DNA of 64,000 bases, taken from NCBI RefSeq assembly GCF_000711985.1, contig NZ_KL544005.1, forward strand, positions 695,970-759,969, given 5' to 3'. Shown one piece after another: positions 8,669 through 16,029 of the stretch. A model generated the notes under the pieces. That model was given only the letters and a program-made list of their open reading frames with translations. It was not told the origin of the DNA and did not search any database. Source of the stretch: Rheinheimera texasensis DSM 17496. Its GTDB lineage: Bacteria > Pseudomonadota > Gammaproteobacteria > Enterobacterales > Alteromonadaceae. Within the stretch, counting starts at the first letter, position 1; the number at the start of each line of letters is the position of its first letter. Both the position numbers and the translations under genes were made by a program.

Positions 8669-9193
8669 TCACGAATCCAACCGCGGATTTTTCCAGCTTT
8701 CGCTGGTGACCATCCGGCAGAACTGCATCACTGGATGGTCGCCATGGTCTAACCCAAGTGGCTCATAGCTTCTGAGTAAATACCAACAGACATCAAGTAA
8801 CAGCTGGTCACCAAAAAACAGCTGCACTTCTTCGTAAAAACCGGGCTCGATGTAGTGTTGCAGGATGCCTTCAATACCAAAATATAGGTACTGATAACCG
8901 CTGACCTCGCAAATCACCCGGCCAGTGTCACCATACTCCCGGGTCAGGCTGTACCCCAGTAACAGAGACGCTGGAATGCAGCCCATATGGGCGAGCTTTT
9001 GGCAAAAAGCCTGCTCAGTCAGCGTATTTAGCCGCTGCAAGCCACGCTGCCCAAGCCTGGTGTATGGATAAAAAAAGCGCGGGTGCTTGCGGGGCACATT
9101 GCGAAGCTGCATTGCCTCCCAGCCATGGTCAGCGGTAACAAAATTGCCCAACCAAACCTGAAAAATACCGAAAAAACCATGTTGTTCGTTCAT
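8669..9193 (-). CDS. Unrecognised integrase-operon protein 2 (174 aa)
   Basis: A 174-residue soluble protein, unusually rich in aromatic residues (FFGIFQVWLGNF at the N-terminus, then FFYPYTRLG). No family is recognised. Its ATG overlaps the stop of the preceding gene by 4 bases and has AGGAGAG 5 bases upstream, so it is translationally coupled to the integrase. The C-terminal third is predicted helical (LLLDVCWYLLRSYEPLGLDHGDH). Three such genes downstream of an integrase, with one terminator for all, look like a conserved module. Confidence 0.75.
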   Translation of the reverse strand: MNEQHGFFGIFQVWLGNFVTADHGWEAMQLRNVPRKHPRFFYPYTRLGQRGLQRLNTLTEQAFCQKLAHMGCIPASLLLGYSLTREYGDTGRVICEVSGYQYLYFGIEGILQHYIEPGFYEEVQLFFGDQLLLDVCWYLLRSYEPLGLDHGDHPVMQFCRMVTSESWKNPRLDS

Positions 9194-9492
9194 TGCAGCT
9201 CTCCTGCCGGAATATCGTGGTTGAGTAACCAGCGCACAAAATCACGCTGCAGTTGTTTAAAATCGACTTCCTGCAAGCAGCTGACACAGCAAACTTGTTG
9301 CCGGACCCAGTTCAGCACCAACTCGGTATTATCCTGCTTAGTCAGCGGGGTAATAACCGTGGCTAGTTGCCGGCCATGTGGGTCAATAAACAGGGTGGTC
9401 ATCAGGTAACCTGCCAACTGCTGTACCTGCCGGTGCAGCCTTTGCTGCAATACTTGCTGTTTAAATGCCGGTGTTTGTTCAACCTGGATCAT
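9190..9492 (-). CDS. Unrecognised integrase-operon protein 1 (100 aa)
   Basis: A 100-residue protein starting at the ATG that shares one base with the TGA stop of the integrase (TGATG); GGAGGGG lies 10 bases upstream inside the integrase gene. It is helical and glutamine-rich at the N-terminus, with a C-C-V-S-C-L cysteine cluster in the middle and a WLLNHDIP motif at the end. The cysteines could bind a metal, but no known zinc motif fits. The family is not recognised; the coupling to int is unambiguous. Confidence 0.75.
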   Translation of the reverse strand: MIQVEQTPAFKQQVLQQRLHRQVQQLAGYLMTTLFIDPHGRQLATVITPLTKQDNTELVLNWVRQQVCCVSCLQEVDFKQLQRDFVRWLLNHDIPAGELQ

Positions 9493-10667
9493 CACTGCGC
9501 CCCTCCGCTAAAACGTTTGAATAACCGGTCTGCCGCTGAGCCATCCTGACGGGTCAGGTTTGGCACATACCGGCTGTACACCCGAAACAACATTTCGGTA
9601 GTGGTATGCCCCATTTGCCGGGCTATCCACTCAGGGTTTTCCCCCGCCGCCAGCCATAAAGTGGCGGTGGTATGCCTGGTTTGATAAGGCGTGCGCGGGC
9701 GCAAATCACAGGCTTGCAGCGTCGGGTACCAGACGCGCTGTGTCATGTTGCGGTGGCTAAACGGCGTGTCGTTACGGGTGGCAAAGACAAACTTATTGCC
9801 ACCGGTCTGCTCGAGCTGGCGACGAAGCGCCTGATACACCGGCTCGGACATACCAATCTCACGCTGGCTGCCATCATTTTTGGTGTACTCGAAACGCCCT
9901 TTCACCCAGGTTTCACGCACCAAAATCCGCCGGTTATCAAAATCAACATAACGCCATTGCAGCCCGTCAATCTCAGCAGTACGCATCCCTGTGAAAAACC
10001 GCACTATGTAGTAGCTGCGGAACTTGGCGTCGACATGCGCAAGGAAGAGTTCCACTTCTTCCAGCGTCATGGGGTCGACATCCGACTTCGGGGTTTTCAG
10101 TGGTTTTAAACGCTCAGGCGCAGTAAACTGATAGCGATCGGCGGCTTCATTGAGGATCATAAAAAGAACTTTTATGTTCCGGTTGATATAACCAGCTGAC
10201 AGCCCTTGTCCATCTTCGCGACGTACTTTGCCGAGTGAGGCGCGAAACTGGAGAATGTCTGCTTTCGTGATGCTGCTGATCAACTTATTGCCAAAGTACG
10301 GCTTGATGCGATTGGCAACCAAAACGCCCATCGTTTCCTGATAAGAACGCCGCCAGCTCACCGCCATTTCATCAAGCCAAATATCCGCAAACTCGGAAAA
10401 CTTCGGCTCTTTACCCGCCGCGTTTACAGCCAATTGCTGCACGGCCATTTTTTCAAACTTGCTGACCAGCTTGCTGTTTGGGAAGTAGTTGCGATAAACA
10501 AAGGTCCCAAGCAGGATCTCCGCTTCAATTTTCTGCATCAGCTTCGCCAGCGTTTTGCGGTTCGCCGGTGTATCCGGCAGCGCTGTTTGCTCGCGGCAGC
10601 GCACACCTTGATAAGTGAAATCAAGCAGTAAATTCGGCGAACCGGAACGAACTCTGATACTACCCAT
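9492..10667 (-). CDS. Tyrosine recombinase/integrase with DUF3596 arm-binding domain
   Basis: A 391-residue phage-type integrase. Residues 1-65 match the DUF3596-type arm-binding domain (GSIRVRSG..., YQGVRCREQT), residues ~85-185 are the core-binding SAM-like domain, and ~195-391 the catalytic domain. Visible catalytic residues are R229 (TGMRTAEI), R331-H332 (TRHTTAT), H354 (MGHTT) and nucleophile Y364 (FRVYSRY). The first box-II histidine is replaced by Tyr (PYQTR), as in many members of this subfamily. The start at 10667 is chosen for GGAGG 8 bases upstream, inside xis; the two genes overlap by 8 bases. It is nested mid-island, not beside the tRNA, so it may serve a separate inner element. 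Confidence 0.92.
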   Translation of the reverse strand: MGSIRVRSGSPNLLLDFTYQGVRCREQTALPDTPANRKTLAKLMQKIEAEILLGTFVYRNYFPNSKLVSKFEKMAVQQLAVNAAGKEPKFSEFADIWLDEMAVSWRRSYQETMGVLVANRIKPYFGNKLISSITKADILQFRASLGKVRREDGQGLSAGYINRNIKVLFMILNEAADRYQFTAPERLKPLKTPKSDVDPMTLEEVELFLAHVDAKFRSYYIVRFFTGMRTAEIDGLQWRYVDFDNRRILVRETWVKGRFEYTKNDGSQREIGMSEPVYQALRRQLEQTGGNKFVFATRNDTPFSHRNMTQRVWYPTLQACDLRPRTPYQTRHTTATLWLAAGENPEWIARQMGHTTTEMLFRVYSRYVPNLTRQDGSAADRLFKRFSGGAQ

Positions 10668-10896
10668 GAGCACGTCCTCCATTAGCCATCGGGATCAACA
10701 TTGCAGGGATCGCTTTGGCCATATCCCGCTCGATTGCATCCCAAATAAACAGTATTTTCCGGCCGCCAAAAGGCCGGATGTAGTGCACGCCCTCCATCAA
10801 CACCTTGTCTTTCAGGGTTTCACGAATGGTTCGCACGTCGTACTTAATCAATGACGCCAATTCTTCGGTCGTCAGATAGGTAGCCGTTGTTGCCAT
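10660..10896 (-). CDS. Excisionase-like DNA-binding protein
   Basis: A 78-residue protein of the small excisionase type found immediately upstream of DUF3596 integrases: TTEELASLIKYDVRTIRE forms a helix-turn-helix and HYIRPFGGRKILFIWDAI the wing. It is the first gene of the recombinase operon, with GAGGAG 9 bases before the ATG. It likely directs excision and may repress or activate int. The promoter region at 10897-11045 is shared with the divergent HTH regulator and is rich in palindromes. Confidence 0.8.
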   Translation of the reverse strand: MATTATYLTTEELASLIKYDVRTIRETLKDKVLMEGVHYIRPFGGRKILFIWDAIERDMAKAIPAMLIPMANGGRAHG

Positions 10897-11045
10897 GGTA
10901 TAAACTCCTCGATTGAGTTATCCTAAATAACAGAATCACATTTAAAGAGTTAAAATGTCATTCCAAATGCAATTTAGCATCGCAAAATGACATTTGCAAC
11001 AGTTTTTTGCCATCTAAGATGGCATTTTGTCGTTTGAGGTGAATT
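10897..11045. promoter_or_regulatory. Divergent promoter region with three palindromic sites
   Basis: Between xis (minus) and the HTH gene (plus). AAATGTCATT (10953-10962) and AATGACATTT (10986-10995) are inverted copies of one another. A perfect 7-bp inverted repeat TGCCATC-TAA-GATGGCA lies at 11008-11024, 21 bases before the HTH start. These are candidate operators for the HTH regulator. The last one could alternatively form a hairpin at the 5' end of the HTH transcript. Confidence 0.6.
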
Positions 11046-11243
11046 TTGATTAGATGCCACTTAGCTAAACTGATGGGCGAGCACAAGCTGAAAATCGTCG
11101 ATGTCGCGCGGGAGACCGGACTGAATCGCAATACGATCACGCTGTTATACAAAGAGACCGCTCAGCGGGTGGACTTTGAAACTATGGATAAACTCTGCGA
11201 GCTGTTTAACTGTCGAGTTGAGGATTTGTTTGAAAAGGTTTGA
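11046..11243 (+). CDS. Small Cro/CI-type HTH regulator (YozG-like)
   Basis: A 65-residue one-domain HTH protein. DVARETGLNRNTITLLYKE is the helix-turn-helix, and CELFNCRVEDLFE is the typical C-terminal signature of YozG-like regulators. It is divergent from the xis-int operon and probably represses it. The likely start is a TTG: GAGGTG lies a few bases before it and relatives of this family begin M-I-R-C-H. The first ATG is nine codons later, has no ribosome binding site and would remove part of helix 1. A rare start codon fits a low-dose repressor. Confidence 0.8.
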   Translation: MIRCHLAKLMGEHKLKIVDVARETGLNRNTITLLYKETAQRVDFETMDKLCELFNCRVEDLFEKV

Positions 11244-11244
11244 G

Positions 11245-11293
11245 CGCCAGACCGCTGACGATAGTTGTTTGTATCTCTCCTAATGGTCTGGCG
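11245..11293. repeat. 9-bp perfect inverted repeat after HTH gene
   Basis: CGCCAGACC (11245-11253) and GGTCTGGCG (11285-11293) are separated by 31 bases, directly after the HTH stop codon. There is no T-run, so it is a poor terminator. A recombination or protein-binding site is possible because this is an edge of the integrase module. Confidence 0.45.
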
Positions 11294-11348
11294 GATAGCT
11301 GCCAAGCTAATCTGACCTTCAGCTCTGCGTGAGTAGTGATAGGCCAAA

Positions 11349-11402
11349 AAACGACTGTCAGCTTTGCCTTATTTGCGGACATTCGATTTCTCGAGAACTA
11401 GG
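11349..11402 (+). repeat. Degenerate intergenic island repeat, copy B
   Basis: Begins AAACGACTGTCAGCTTTGCC and ends TCGAGAACTAGG. It is the best-preserved copy of the family also seen at 6673-6726 and 8011-8063 (both minus). It lies between the HTH gene and the DUF6680-like gene. Confidence 0.6.
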
Positions 11403-11429
11403 GCATGTGATGCTCCTGTTCAGGCGCGG

Positions 11430-11445
11430 CGGCGCGTTAGCGCCG
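11430..11445. repeat. GC-rich hairpin after DUF6680-like gene
   Basis: CGGCGC-GTTA-GCGCCG, 20 bases downstream of the stop of the minus-strand gene at 11466. Read on the minus strand the stop is part of CTAACAACTGGTTC, and CTGAACAGG follows the hairpin. That recalls the arms of an integron attC site, but the second GTTRRRY box is missing. It could be a decayed attC or a simple hairpin. Confidence 0.35.
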
Positions 11446-11465
11446 ACGTCGTATGGAACCAGTTG

Positions 11466-11996
11466 TTAGTTTTTTTGCTTGTTATCTTGATCTCGTGGTT
11501 CGACCAAGAATCGCTCGGTGTTCTCAAGAACACGTACCCAATGTTCGGCAGCTTTGCGCTGAAACTCCAATTCATCAACATGACCTTGAGGAACATAAAA
11601 CTTGTCTAGATCTGTTTGCTTAAGTTGCGAGTAATTCAGTTCTTCCGCCATTGCTGTCAGGAGCTCAAGCCAAGTATGCCCTCTCTCCTCTCCCGGAGGT
11701 TGCCCAAGAAGCGAATAGTACTTGTGCCAAAGGCCCCTCACTCGCTGCGAGTCGGAGTAAACGACATCTATTGTATTTAAGGCGCTAGCCATAACCGGAG
11801 AGATCTTTAAGCCCTTTCTCTCTCCCATTAGGGTTATGAATAGTTGTTGTTTAGCCGCATTTTTCTCTCTTCTCGCTTGAAACCAAAGAGTGAATAGCAC
11901 ACCTGCTAGTGGGCCTAGAAATATCGCTAGCCCGGTTATCCAAAGCTGAAGGTTCGCGATTTGTACTTGCGCTTCTGCAAGTTCTTGTGGGCTCAT
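11466..11996 (-). CDS. Membrane-anchored DUF6680-like protein
   Basis: A 176-residue protein with one transmembrane helix near residues 17-37 (LWITGLAIFLGPLAGVLFTL) followed by a basic WFQARREKNAAK stop-transfer. The cytosolic domain reads FITLMGERKGLKISP, NTIDVVYSDSQRVRGLWHKYY and AMAEELNY. This pattern fits the DUF6680 family, whose function is unknown and which is common in accessory islands; the family name is from memory of the motif order. AAGG sits 10 bases before the ATG. The gap to the next upstream gene is 69 bases, so it may share a transcript with the PLD-like and DUF3644 genes. Confidence 0.7.
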   Translation of the reverse strand: MSPQELAEAQVQIANLQLWITGLAIFLGPLAGVLFTLWFQARREKNAAKQQLFITLMGERKGLKISPVMASALNTIDVVYSDSQRVRGLWHKYYSLLGQPPGEERGHTWLELLTAMAEELNYSQLKQTDLDKFYVPQGHVDELEFQRKAAEHWVRVLENTERFLVEPRDQDNKQKN

Positions 11997-12065
11997 ATTT
12001 TGTTAACCTTTTTTGTAAAACTAACATTCACAACAGGGATCGCAAATCGTACCTGTTTGTAATTG

Positions 12066-12764
12066 TTAAAGTTTTGTAGCTGAATCCCATATTGCATTGT
12101 AACTATCCAGTTTATCGGGAACGATATCTGGTGGAGACGGTACCAAGTATGTAGGCTTGGCTTTTGCGGCATCTTTAATTGATTGGCCAATTAACCAGCA
12201 AACGTAACCATCAATAAATATGACGCGGTCATGCAGTTTGTTACTCTTCCGAACATCTAAGACATTACCATACTGAGCATTATATTTGTCTTTGGCTGGA
12301 AGCAGACTGTTTGCATTGTTATAAGTAAGCAAACGAATTGTCACTTCGCTCTGTCGGGAGTTTAAGTAATGCTCAAAAACAGAGCTGTCGAGATAAGGAT
12401 CTACAATGAAAATCGATTTTTCGGCACTTTGAACGACTTTGTTTAATGATTTGAAGAAGTCGTACACATCGCCAGCACCAAACTCTTTTTGAGTTTTCGC
12501 AGGAACCCTAAGTTCTAGGTCTGCTATTGCTCGATGAATAATTGCATAAATCGTTCCTATATTCATTTCTCGTGTATGTATCGAGGTCAAATTTTGTGAT
12601 GATATTTGAAGCATAATCGCGTCAGAGCTGCTCCACCGAGCGATTAGAGCGTGCGCTTGGCCTAACCATGTATGATGCTCTCTAGAGGTAGGTGTGTACT
12701 CTTTTAGGTTTGGCTCTCTTTCAAGTAGAGCCCTCAAATGCGCTAAGACTATTTCTGGTTCCAT
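12066..12764 (-). CDS. PLD-like phosphodiesterase-fold protein
   Basis: A 232-residue protein. The start at 12764 is preferred (AAAGGA 9 bases upstream) to an upstream in-frame start at 12830. The N-terminal ~90 residues are helical. From ~115 on it looks like a single phospholipase-D-type lobe: SIFIVDPYLDSSVFEHYL, a TIRLLTYNN strand, then LHDRVIFIDG (H178, R180, D185) where a canonical HKD motif has H-x-K-x4-D. The Lys-to-Arg change may lower or alter activity. It follows the DUF3644/HEPN gene with a 62-base gap on the same strand. A role as effector or partner in a defence pair is inferred from neighbours only. Confidence 0.75.
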   Translation of the reverse strand: MEPEIVLAHLRALLEREPNLKEYTPTSREHHTWLGQAHALIARWSSSDAIMLQISSQNLTSIHTREMNIGTIYAIIHRAIADLELRVPAKTQKEFGAGDVYDFFKSLNKVVQSAEKSIFIVDPYLDSSVFEHYLNSRQSEVTIRLLTYNNANSLLPAKDKYNAQYGNVLDVRKSNKLHDRVIFIDGYVCWLIGQSIKDAAKAKPTYLVPSPPDIVPDKLDSYNAIWDSATKL

Positions 12765-12826
12765 GCTGTAATTTCCTTTGAGAACTCTAACGCCGTATTC
12801 AGCCGCTTGTCCGTTACAATGCCTTG

Positions 12827-13819
12827 TCAACTTATCTTTGTATAATGTCTATCAAACTCTTTTTGGATGTTCGGGTTATAAAATGTTTTTTTCCCGCCAC
12901 TTGGATTCTTTGGGTTTAGAAGCCGCTCGTACGCAAATTTCTTTTCTCCTTCCAGTTTTTTTCTGATTCTGTGATATTTTTGGTTCATTTTGAAATCAGA
13001 ATATCGCTTGGACAAGCGTGTACTAAGGATATCGTAATCCCATGGATACTTATCAGTTAAATCCTCTTCCAATAGATAAACTGCGGTGGCACCTGGGTCA
13101 TTAGTGATCTGAACAGGTAAACCAGACGTGCTCTTTACTTTCTGGAATTTAACATCAATTCTCAGAGTCAAGTTGTAATCGCCAACATCTCCGTTGCCAT
13201 CATACCCCTCTTCAGATTTTTTTATGTACTCTAGAACTTTACGTTCATTGGAGTTCAATGAAACGCCAGGTGCTTCATTGAAGTTTCGAAAGAAAGACAG
13301 AGGCATTAAGTAAAAATTATATCCTGATAGGACATCACCAAACCAATTAGATACAAGGTGAAGGTAGTTTTGCAGTGATGCACTACCTAGCTCTTGAATC
13401 TTCAGAGCCAAGAGCAAGTCATCATTCACAAAATGTATTGAATTATCCCTAATTTCAGTAAGCGCAACCAAATTGTCATATACCGCTTTATCTATCTTAA
13501 CGCCATAATCATCGGTAGCGACTCTATAGGCTTCAAAGAGATTAATTGAAAGAGGGTTCCCAGATCTATTGGTCTTTGGCCTCTTTACGTTAGACCTATT
13601 TCCGCTTTTTAGTGTCCTGTACTCCATTGCGTACAGCGAAGCAACTTTATTACTGGCCAAGTTAAGTACTTTTGCTTTTAACAGCAACTCCCAAGAGTTA
13701 ATGCACAAAACAGAGAAAGTCTCCTCTCGATATTTGAAGTCGGGTTTATTGTATATCTCAATTGCGGACAGTATTGCCGCGATAGATTTTTCAAGCATTA
13801 ATCGAGATCGTGACTTCAT
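12827..13819 (-). CDS. DUF3644 protein with HEPN-type RX4H motif
   Basis: A 330-residue protein whose opening (MKSRSRLMLEKSIAAILSAI, IEIYNKPDFKYREETF, CINSWELLLKAKVL) is the DUF3644 signature. The N-terminal ~150 residues are helical and contain R124-DNSI-H129, a good RX4H motif of HEPN ribonucleases. The C-terminal part (SNERKVLEYIKK..., then a KFQKVKSTSG region) resembles a small DNA- or RNA-binding module. The start has GAGGGAG 5 bases upstream. HEPN proteins commonly act as RNA-cleaving toxins in abortive infection. Position between a PLD-like protein and a TPR-nuclease supports a defence role, which remains inference. Confidence 0.8.
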   Translation of the reverse strand: MKSRSRLMLEKSIAAILSAIEIYNKPDFKYREETFSVLCINSWELLLKAKVLNLASNKVASLYAMEYRTLKSGNRSNVKRPKTNRSGNPLSINLFEAYRVATDDYGVKIDKAVYDNLVALTEIRDNSIHFVNDDLLLALKIQELGSASLQNYLHLVSNWFGDVLSGYNFYLMPLSFFRNFNEAPGVSLNSNERKVLEYIKKSEEGYDGNGDVGDYNLTLRIDVKFQKVKSTSGLPVQITNDPGATAVYLLEEDLTDKYPWDYDILSTRLSKRYSDFKMNQKYHRIRKKLEGEKKFAYERLLNPKNPSGGKKTFYNPNIQKEFDRHYTKIS

Positions 13820-13908
13820 GAAGCTCCCTCGGGTAAGTTAATGCCGCGATCTTCGGAAAATTTGGTGTGCTGCGTAAAATTTGTCCGAGAGCAGCGCTTT
13901 ATAAAATT

Positions 13909-16029
13909 TCACTTCTTAACGATTTCCGGCCGCATATCTATAGCAGTAGTGTAAATTGTATGTTCATTCATCATCTGCAGCTTTTTAAAATGCTTTCCGT
14001 AATCTCTTTCTCGAGCATCAAATACAACAAGATAACCAAGTTTTGTGGATTTATTGATTTGATAGTGGATGATCTGACTCTCCCCTGAAAGTGCATAAGT
14101 TGAGCTATATCCATAGCCACACATCTTTAATTCAATTACAATTTTTAAACCACCGGGCAATAATACGTATAAATCAATAAAACCTGCACCAGCTCTAGGC
14201 TCTTGAAGGATTTCAATCTCACCTTTGCCAAATTTTCCATTTAGAAAAGTAATTAGCATCTGTTTTGATAATTCTTCAGGATTTTTAACCCACTTGTACT
14301 TTCCTGACTCTTTATCCATCTCCCAAAAATGCATTCTTGAATCTGAACTTATAGATTTAGAAAACTCTTCCAAGGCATAATAAAATTGTTCGGCAGTTAC
14401 CGTCTTTTTAGTAACAATGCTTGCTTCCTCATTAGCATTTATATCCGAGTCATGGAGAGACTCTAAGCATAAAGATATATAGTCACCAATTCCTTCTGTA
14501 GACGGGTCTGATTTTTTAAAATACTTAAGTGCTAGCTGGTAGTTACTATTCTCATAGAGGCAACGAGCATAAGCAAAACATATTCCAGGGAGTTCACCTA
14601 CTAGAGCCATTCTTTCCCTAATGAATATTTCAGCCTCTTCCCAACGCTTTTCGCAGAACAACATTGAAGCGCAATTTTGTGCGGATGAATGATAAAATTT
14701 ATTAATAGATAACGATTTTTTGTAATATATAAAAGCATCATCAACTAGCCCTTCAACACGATACTTTTCAGCTATAGCAAAGAAAATTAGACCTAGCATT
14801 TCCTTGTCATTATGATACTCAATCTCTTTTCTAGACCTATCAAGTAATTCCAATGATTCCTCTAAACTGAGAGTGCTGTTTGTTGATTGATACAGCAGGG
14901 CAGCTGACAATATAGAGCTATCGCCTGATGAAATAATTTTATTTAATAAATCCTCATTAATAACTCCAGATCTCGATATTATATCGCCTATTTCACATCT
15001 TAAAAAAAAGTTATCGTCATCTATTTTCTCAGCCAGAATCACAGACTCTGCTTTTAATTCTCTTGATTTGTCTTCCTCTCCATTGGCAGCTGCGAGAATC
15101 TCTGCCAAGACAAGACTTGCATGAAGTTCAATCTCATTACCAATCAGTCCTCGTCTCAAAATACAAGACTCTTCGGCAAAAGGGAGCGCCTCCGTGACTC
15201 GCCCTATTCTTTGTAAGTACGCTGCTTTTTTATGTTTTAACGAAGCCAATAATTCTCTATCTATTAATTTTTCCGACTCGAATAAATCAATACACCTATC
15301 GATCAATTGGATCGCCAATTTAGGGTTGTCCGCTGACTCAATATCCGAGACTCTGATCAGGTTTTTAACCGCTTCATCTCTTGATCCAGCTTCTAAATGT
15401 TTATCAGCAGCCTTTTCTGCATATCTAATTTCATCTTGTACGTTTTCAGCGATTTTAGATAATCCTTGGTAGGCCCACGCAATGGTTCCTGAATCACTAT
15501 CACTAGATGAAATTACTTGTTTGTATATGAGCGATGCTTTATTTATAAGGCCATTAATAGCAGCAATATTGGCCTTTTCCAACAGTAAATTCTGAACAAG
15601 AATAGGATCTAACTCCTCTTCATATTCATGAAGTAGACTTTCTATATCATTAAGAGATTTTTCTCTTTTACCTAAATGTGAAGAAAGTCCAATCAAAAAT
15701 ATTAGATAATCTTTTCTAGAGTCTCTACTAATTTTTGATACATCCATGCTTCTCAATCGATCGAGCACTTCAACATTAGCTGAAAACTGTAACTTCCACC
15801 TATTTTCGTCAAATATATCATAGGCTTTTTGGTAATCGTCCTGTGCTATTGAATTACCAAACAGATACATCCAATCAGAAGATAAATTGCCTAAAGAACG
15901 TGTGATCGACTCTGCAATCTTCCTTCCAATGTCCTGAGCGTTTTCAGCATCGCTATCAGACGCTCCAATCATTCTTTGGTTTCTTAAATCAATTTCAAAA
16001 GAAACTCTAGTAACATATTTTTCAGTCAT
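13909..16029 (-). CDS. TPR-repeat protein with C-terminal PD-(D/E)XK nuclease domain
   Basis: A 706-residue protein. Residues ~45-560 are a long alpha-solenoid of degenerate tetratricopeptide-like helices (for example AYQGLSKIAENVQDEIRYAE, AFIYYKKSLSINKFY, ALKYFKKSDPSTEG). The C-terminal ~110 residues carry a restriction-nuclease core: GFIDLYV with D619, then KIVIELKM with E633 and K635, followed by a Q-x-I-x-x-Y helix. That is the D...ExK catalytic layout of PD-(D/E)XK enzymes. The only start seems to be 16029 and its ribosome binding site is weak. It is a single gene on the minus strand. A sensor-solenoid plus nuclease plan is typical of defence proteins; no specific named system fits. Confidence 0.8.
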   Translation of the reverse strand: MTEKYVTRVSFEIDLRNQRMIGASDSDAENAQDIGRKIAESITRSLGNLSSDWMYLFGNSIAQDDYQKAYDIFDENRWKLQFSANVEVLDRLRSMDVSKISRDSRKDYLIFLIGLSSHLGKREKSLNDIESLLHEYEEELDPILVQNLLLEKANIAAINGLINKASLIYKQVISSSDSDSGTIAWAYQGLSKIAENVQDEIRYAEKAADKHLEAGSRDEAVKNLIRVSDIESADNPKLAIQLIDRCIDLFESEKLIDRELLASLKHKKAAYLQRIGRVTEALPFAEESCILRRGLIGNEIELHASLVLAEILAAANGEEDKSRELKAESVILAEKIDDDNFFLRCEIGDIISRSGVINEDLLNKIISSGDSSILSAALLYQSTNSTLSLEESLELLDRSRKEIEYHNDKEMLGLIFFAIAEKYRVEGLVDDAFIYYKKSLSINKFYHSSAQNCASMLFCEKRWEEAEIFIRERMALVGELPGICFAYARCLYENSNYQLALKYFKKSDPSTEGIGDYISLCLESLHDSDINANEEASIVTKKTVTAEQFYYALEEFSKSISSDSRMHFWEMDKESGKYKWVKNPEELSKQMLITFLNGKFGKGEIEILQEPRAGAGFIDLYVLLPGGLKIVIELKMCGYGYSSTYALSGESQIIHYQINKSTKLGYLVVFDARERDYGKHFKKLQMMNEHTIYTTAIDMRPEIVKK

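Noticed and set aside
11245-11293. Terminator for the HTH gene
   Set aside because: The inverted repeat has a 31-base loop and no T-run; kept only as an unexplained repeat.
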